From Erysipelotrichaceae bacterium (lineage in GTDB: Bacteria; Bacillota_I; Bacilli_A; Erysipelotrichales; Erysipelotrichaceae), in the NCBI GenBank assembly GCA_017418585.1, contig JAFONG010000056.1:1-7426 (forward strand): a DNA stretch of 7,426 nt. Reading direction: 5' to 3'. The stretch's first letter is position 1, and each line of letters opens with the position of its first letter. The notes under the pieces were generated by a model that worked only from the letters and a program-made list of their open reading frames with translations, searched no databases and was not told the DNA's origin. This document shows positions 5,649 to 7,426 of the stretch, in pieces. The translations under genes and the position numbers were made by a program.

Positions 5649-5672
5649 AAAAGAGCCGTCAGGCTCTTTTTT
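5649..5672. terminator. Bidirectional terminator between the tRNA pair and the flavin-fold operon
   Basis: A nine-pair stem, AAAAGAGCC (5649-5657) against GGCTCTTTT (5662-5670), encloses the loop GTCA. Two further T follow on the plus strand, giving six T in a row. On the minus strand the stem ends in four T. It lies 16 bases after tRNA-Ala and six bases beyond the stop of the convergent minus-strand gene, so it can end both transcripts; it looks stronger for the tRNA direction. Confidence 0.92.
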
Positions 5673-5677
5673 GTTGT

Positions 5678-6070
5678 TTACAGTTTTACCGTTTTCGGCG
5701 CTTCCGTGAATGAATAGAACGTCGCCTCTACATCTTCGAAATACAACACGATGGTATTGTCGTCGTTCTCGTCGTACATGCTTCTTAATGAAGGATTCTT
5801 GTCCAGCATATCTTTCTTGGCTTCCGTTCTGTCGTCAGGAATCAGCTTTCCTTTCAGCCTCAGCCATCTGCCGTCCTTGAAACAGCAGATCTCGGCATTC
5901 GGATTCGCCAGAAGCTGTCTGTAGCAGTCTTTCTTCTTGCCAGTCTGGATGTAAAGCTTTCCTTCAAACTCCTCGGCCGTACCGAACGGTCTGACTCTCG
6001 GCTGATCGCCTTCGGTCGTTGCCAGATAATAAACGCCGCACGACTTGATAAATTCCAGTACTTCTTTCAT
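5678..6070 (-). CDS. Small pyridoxamine 5'-phosphate oxidase-like (FMN-binding split-barrel) protein
   Basis: This 130-residue cytosolic protein fits the small PNPOx-like split-barrel family. The first strands, YYLATTEGDQPRVRPFG (14-30), carry the conserved R-V-R-P pattern seen at the FMN phosphate site. GKLYIQTGKKKDCYRQL (37-53) is the usual second FMN-contacting strand and helix, and NPNAEICCF (56-64) and WLRLKGKLI (69-77) continue the barrel. It is much shorter than true PdxH and lacks its C-terminal substrate region, so vitamin B6 synthesis is unlikely. Members bind FMN, F420 or heme; the partner here is probably FMN, by inference. It is the last gene of a three-gene operon, starting two bases after the DUF4230 gene ends, with AGGAG seven bases before its ATG. 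Confidence 0.9.
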   Translation of the reverse strand: MKEVLEFIKSCGVYYLATTEGDQPRVRPFGTAEEFEGKLYIQTGKKKDCYRQLLANPNAEICCFKDGRWLRLKGKLIPDDRTEAKKDMLDKNPSLRSMYDENDDNTIVLYFEDVEATFYSFTEAPKTVKL

Positions 6071-6072
6071 CT

Positions 6073-6735
6073 TTATTCTCCTGTCTTTACTGTGATTTTA
6101 TAATCTTCTGATGCATAAGAACCCACAAAGTTCCTGATCATCTTTACCGCATTCTCGTTCGCCTTTTTCAGGATGCCTTTCTCAACGGCTCTTTCTTCTT
6201 CCGCATGGATCAGTTCCGCAAAAGATACCGCATAGTCCTGCGGATCGATCGGATTCAGGATGTTGTTCTTTACTTCATAGAAAACATAGCTGTCCGGATC
6301 GATGATTGAACTAAGGATCCTGGCTTGAGGAAGGATGACCGTGATCTGTTTTTTCTCCACATCCTTCTCGATCTTTACATCGGTAAAATCGATCCCCGCC
6401 TTGATTTCTCCGTCATAGCTGTAGGAGAAACTGTTGCTTGTCAGCGGAATATCGTGGATGAAATCGATCCCGATACTGGTCAGATCGATCTTCTTGGTGC
6501 TTTCTACCGTTTCCACCCGGGAAAAGTAGTATTCCGCCGTATTCAGTTCGCCAAGTTCCCTGATTCCCGACTGCAGGGTCTCCCCCAATGCCGTCAGTTC
6601 TTCCTGGATGATTCCTTCGTTGTCGGTCTTCATCGGATCGACTCTCTTGGAATAGACTTCAAAATACCACCACGAACCGCCGATACAGAGTATTGCTACC
6701 AGAATCAGCAGTTTAATGACATTCTTGACTTTCAT
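6073..6735 (-). CDS. DUF4230 domain-containing membrane-anchored protein
   Basis: This 220-residue protein has one hydrophobic segment near the N-terminus (residues about 7-25) after a lysine-rich start, so the remainder should lie outside the membrane, tethered. The body matches my recollection of the DUF4230 layout. LNTAEYYFSRV (64-74) is an early conserved strand. SYSYDGEIKAGIDFTDV (104-120) and KQITVILPQARILSSIIDPDSY (from 129 to 150) follow, with the conserved PxA(R/K)ILSSxID core. A charged helix comes next (AELIHAEEERAVEKGILKKA, 173-192), leading into a final ITVKTGE strand. The function of the family is not established. The gene starts three bases after the flavin-reductase-like gene, with AAGGAGT about five bases upstream of the ATG, and runs directly into the small split-barrel gene. 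The three genes are surely one transcript. Confidence 0.87.
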   Translation of the reverse strand: MKVKNVIKLLILVAILCIGGSWWYFEVYSKRVDPMKTDNEGIIQEELTALGETLQSGIRELGELNTAEYYFSRVETVESTKKIDLTSIGIDFIHDIPLTSNSFSYSYDGEIKAGIDFTDVKIEKDVEKKQITVILPQARILSSIIDPDSYVFYEVKNNILNPIDPQDYAVSFAELIHAEEERAVEKGILKKANENAVKMIRNFVGSYASEDYKITVKTGE

Positions 6736-6738
6736 CTT

Positions 6739-7311
6739 TTACTCCTTCAGCAACTGCTTTCCGATGGAAAAACCCTGTCCGGCCTTTTCTCCTACCGTAT
6801 AGTAGCCGTGCCGGAACTGGTCAAAGATCAGGGCGTTCAGTTTCTTTACGTCCACCTTGCCTTCATCATCCAGTACTTCTTCATCGGCGGAAACATTCAC
6901 GATCTTTCCGACTATGCCGTAAATGCTATCGGTATCGATGATCTCGAACAGTTCGCATTCCATGACGAGCGGGAACTCTTCAATGACAGGCGCATGGACA
7001 TGAGCGCTTTTCACGGCGTGGAAGCCGGTCTTTTCAAACTTGTCTGCCTTCTGATTGGCTGAAACCATTCCGAAGTAATCCGCTTCTTTCATGTGCGTCT
7101 CATCGGCCAAAGCTACCGTAAAAGCCTTATGCAGCTTAATGTTCGCGGTCGTTTTATGCGTTTCTGTCAGCGAGAGGATGATCTTGTCGTAGTCGCAGAT
7201 CTGTCCCCAGGCGGCATTCATGACATCTATCTTGTCTTCTTCGTCGTATGTGCCGATCATCAGCACCGGCATCGGAAATACTGCGGGAATAGAACCCAGA
7301 TCTTTTTTCAT
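6739..7311 (-). CDS. Flavin reductase-like (FMN-binding split-barrel) protein
   Basis: This 190-residue cytosolic protein is of the flavin reductase/diflavin split-barrel family. Typical elements are PMPVLMIGT (13-21), then MNAAWGQICDYDKIILSL (31-48) with the N-A-A-W strand that contacts flavin, HKTTANI (52-58) at the usual FMN phosphate-binding position, the lid FGMVSANQKADKFEKTG (80-96), and VMECELFEI (116-124) leading into the central strand YGIVGKIV (131-138). The family includes NAD(P)H:flavin reductases and flavin storage or redox proteins. Which of these applies cannot be told, and no NAD(P)H-specific signature stands out. It has the best ribosome site in the window, AGGAGGT, seven bases before the ATG. 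It is the first gene of the operon with the DUF4230 and small split-barrel genes. Confidence 0.92.
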   Translation of the reverse strand: MKKDLGSIPAVFPMPVLMIGTYDEEDKIDVMNAAWGQICDYDKIILSLTETHKTTANIKLHKAFTVALADETHMKEADYFGMVSANQKADKFEKTGFHAVKSAHVHAPVIEEFPLVMECELFEIIDTDSIYGIVGKIVNVSADEEVLDDEGKVDVKKLNALIFDQFRHGYYTVGEKAGQGFSIGKQLLKE

Positions 7312-7391
7312 CGAAATTACCTCCTATTAAAATATTAACAAATTTTCATTTGGAATATGTTAAAGTTAATTTGACTTAAGGAGACAACGGT
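7312..7391. promoter_or_regulatory. AT-rich divergent promoter region
   Basis: These 80 bases separate the minus-strand flavin-fold operon from a plus-strand gene start and must hold promoters for both. For the minus strand, an extended -10-like TGTTAATAT lies at 7340-7332 without a clear -35, and the Shine-Dalgarno AGGAGGT is at 7325-7319. For the plus strand, AAGGAG (7378-7383) precedes the ATG by eight bases, and I cannot pick a convincing -35/-10 pair. Two small inverted repeats are present: TTAACA/TGTTAA (7335-7340, 7358-7363) and CAAAT/ATTTG (7339-7343, 7348-7352). They could be operator elements or merely reflect AT richness. Confidence 0.5.
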
Positions 7392-7426
7392 ATGAGTGAA
7401 ATATTTGAAAGATGCAGAGAGGCTGC
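7392..7426 (+). CDS. Start of an unidentified gene (3' end outside the window)
   Basis: An ATG at 7392 follows AAGGAG by eight bases, a sound ribosome site, and opens a frame reading MSEIFERCREA to the right edge. Only 11 full codons are visible, which is too few to name a family. The start call rests on the ribosome site and the divergent arrangement with the flavin-fold operon. Confidence 0.6.
   Translation, partial: MSEIFERCREA

Noticed and set aside
6325..7062. Plus-strand open frame of 245 codons opposite the DUF4230 and flavin-reductase-like genes
   Set aside because: It crosses the junction of two clear genes with good ribosome sites and has no domain of its own.
1..7426. Mobile element, CRISPR array, toxin-antitoxin or defence module
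   Set aside because: I saw no transposase, integrase, spaced repeats or tRNA-end duplication that would mark an attachment site. Gene content and packing look like core chromosome throughout.

Overview
The window looks like ordinary chromosomal DNA of a low-to-moderate GC Firmicute. Several things point that way: strong AGGAGG-type ribosome binding sites, tRNA genes with encoded CCA ends, and a nucleoside kinase fused to TGS and ThrRS-like domains, an architecture typical of clostridia and erysipelotrichs. A member of the Erysipelotrichia is my best guess, but it rests on general protein flavour, not on a search. I see no phage, IS element, CRISPR array, toxin-antitoxin pair or defence system.

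Layout. At the left edge (1-124, + strand) is the C-terminal end of a DtxR-type metal-dependent repressor. It converges on the next block, and the two share a strong bidirectional terminator (128-156). Positions 163-4652 hold a tightly packed five-gene minus-strand cluster, transcribed in this order: GNAT acetyltransferase, miaA, tcdA, a membrane-anchored alpha/beta hydrolase, and a TGS/ThrRS-like/uridine-kinase fusion. Gaps are 1 to 17 bases, with one 13-base overlap. Upstream (4691-5359) is a minus-strand gene for an exported protein of unknown function. It ends in a small GNRA-loop hairpin that overlaps the putative promoter of the five-gene cluster.

A short divergent region (5360-5478) carries a near-consensus plus-strand promoter for a tRNA-Ile(GAU)-tRNA-Ala(UGC) pair and a likely minus-strand promoter for the exported protein. 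The tRNA pair ends at a second bidirectional terminator (5649-5672). That terminator also closes a three-gene minus-strand operon (5678-7311): a flavin-reductase-like split-barrel protein, a DUF4230 membrane-anchored protein, and a small pyridoxamine-phosphate-oxidase-like split-barrel protein. An 80-base AT-rich divergent region (7312-7391) separates this operon from the start of an unidentified plus-strand gene at the right edge.

How the genes fit together. MiaA and TcdA both act at adenosine 37 of tRNAs: MiaA on tRNAs reading U-starting codons, TcdA on t6A-containing tRNAs reading A-starting codons. The tRNA-Ile gene nearby encodes a tRNA of the TcdA substrate class. The two flavin-fold proteins around the DUF4230 protein suggest a small envelope or redox operon of unknown role. 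The points most worth a second look are a C-A mismatch in the T-stem of the tRNA-Ile gene, the overlapping terminator and promoter at 4659-4692 with a possible leaderless mRNA, and the unassigned flavin-fold/DUF4230 operon.
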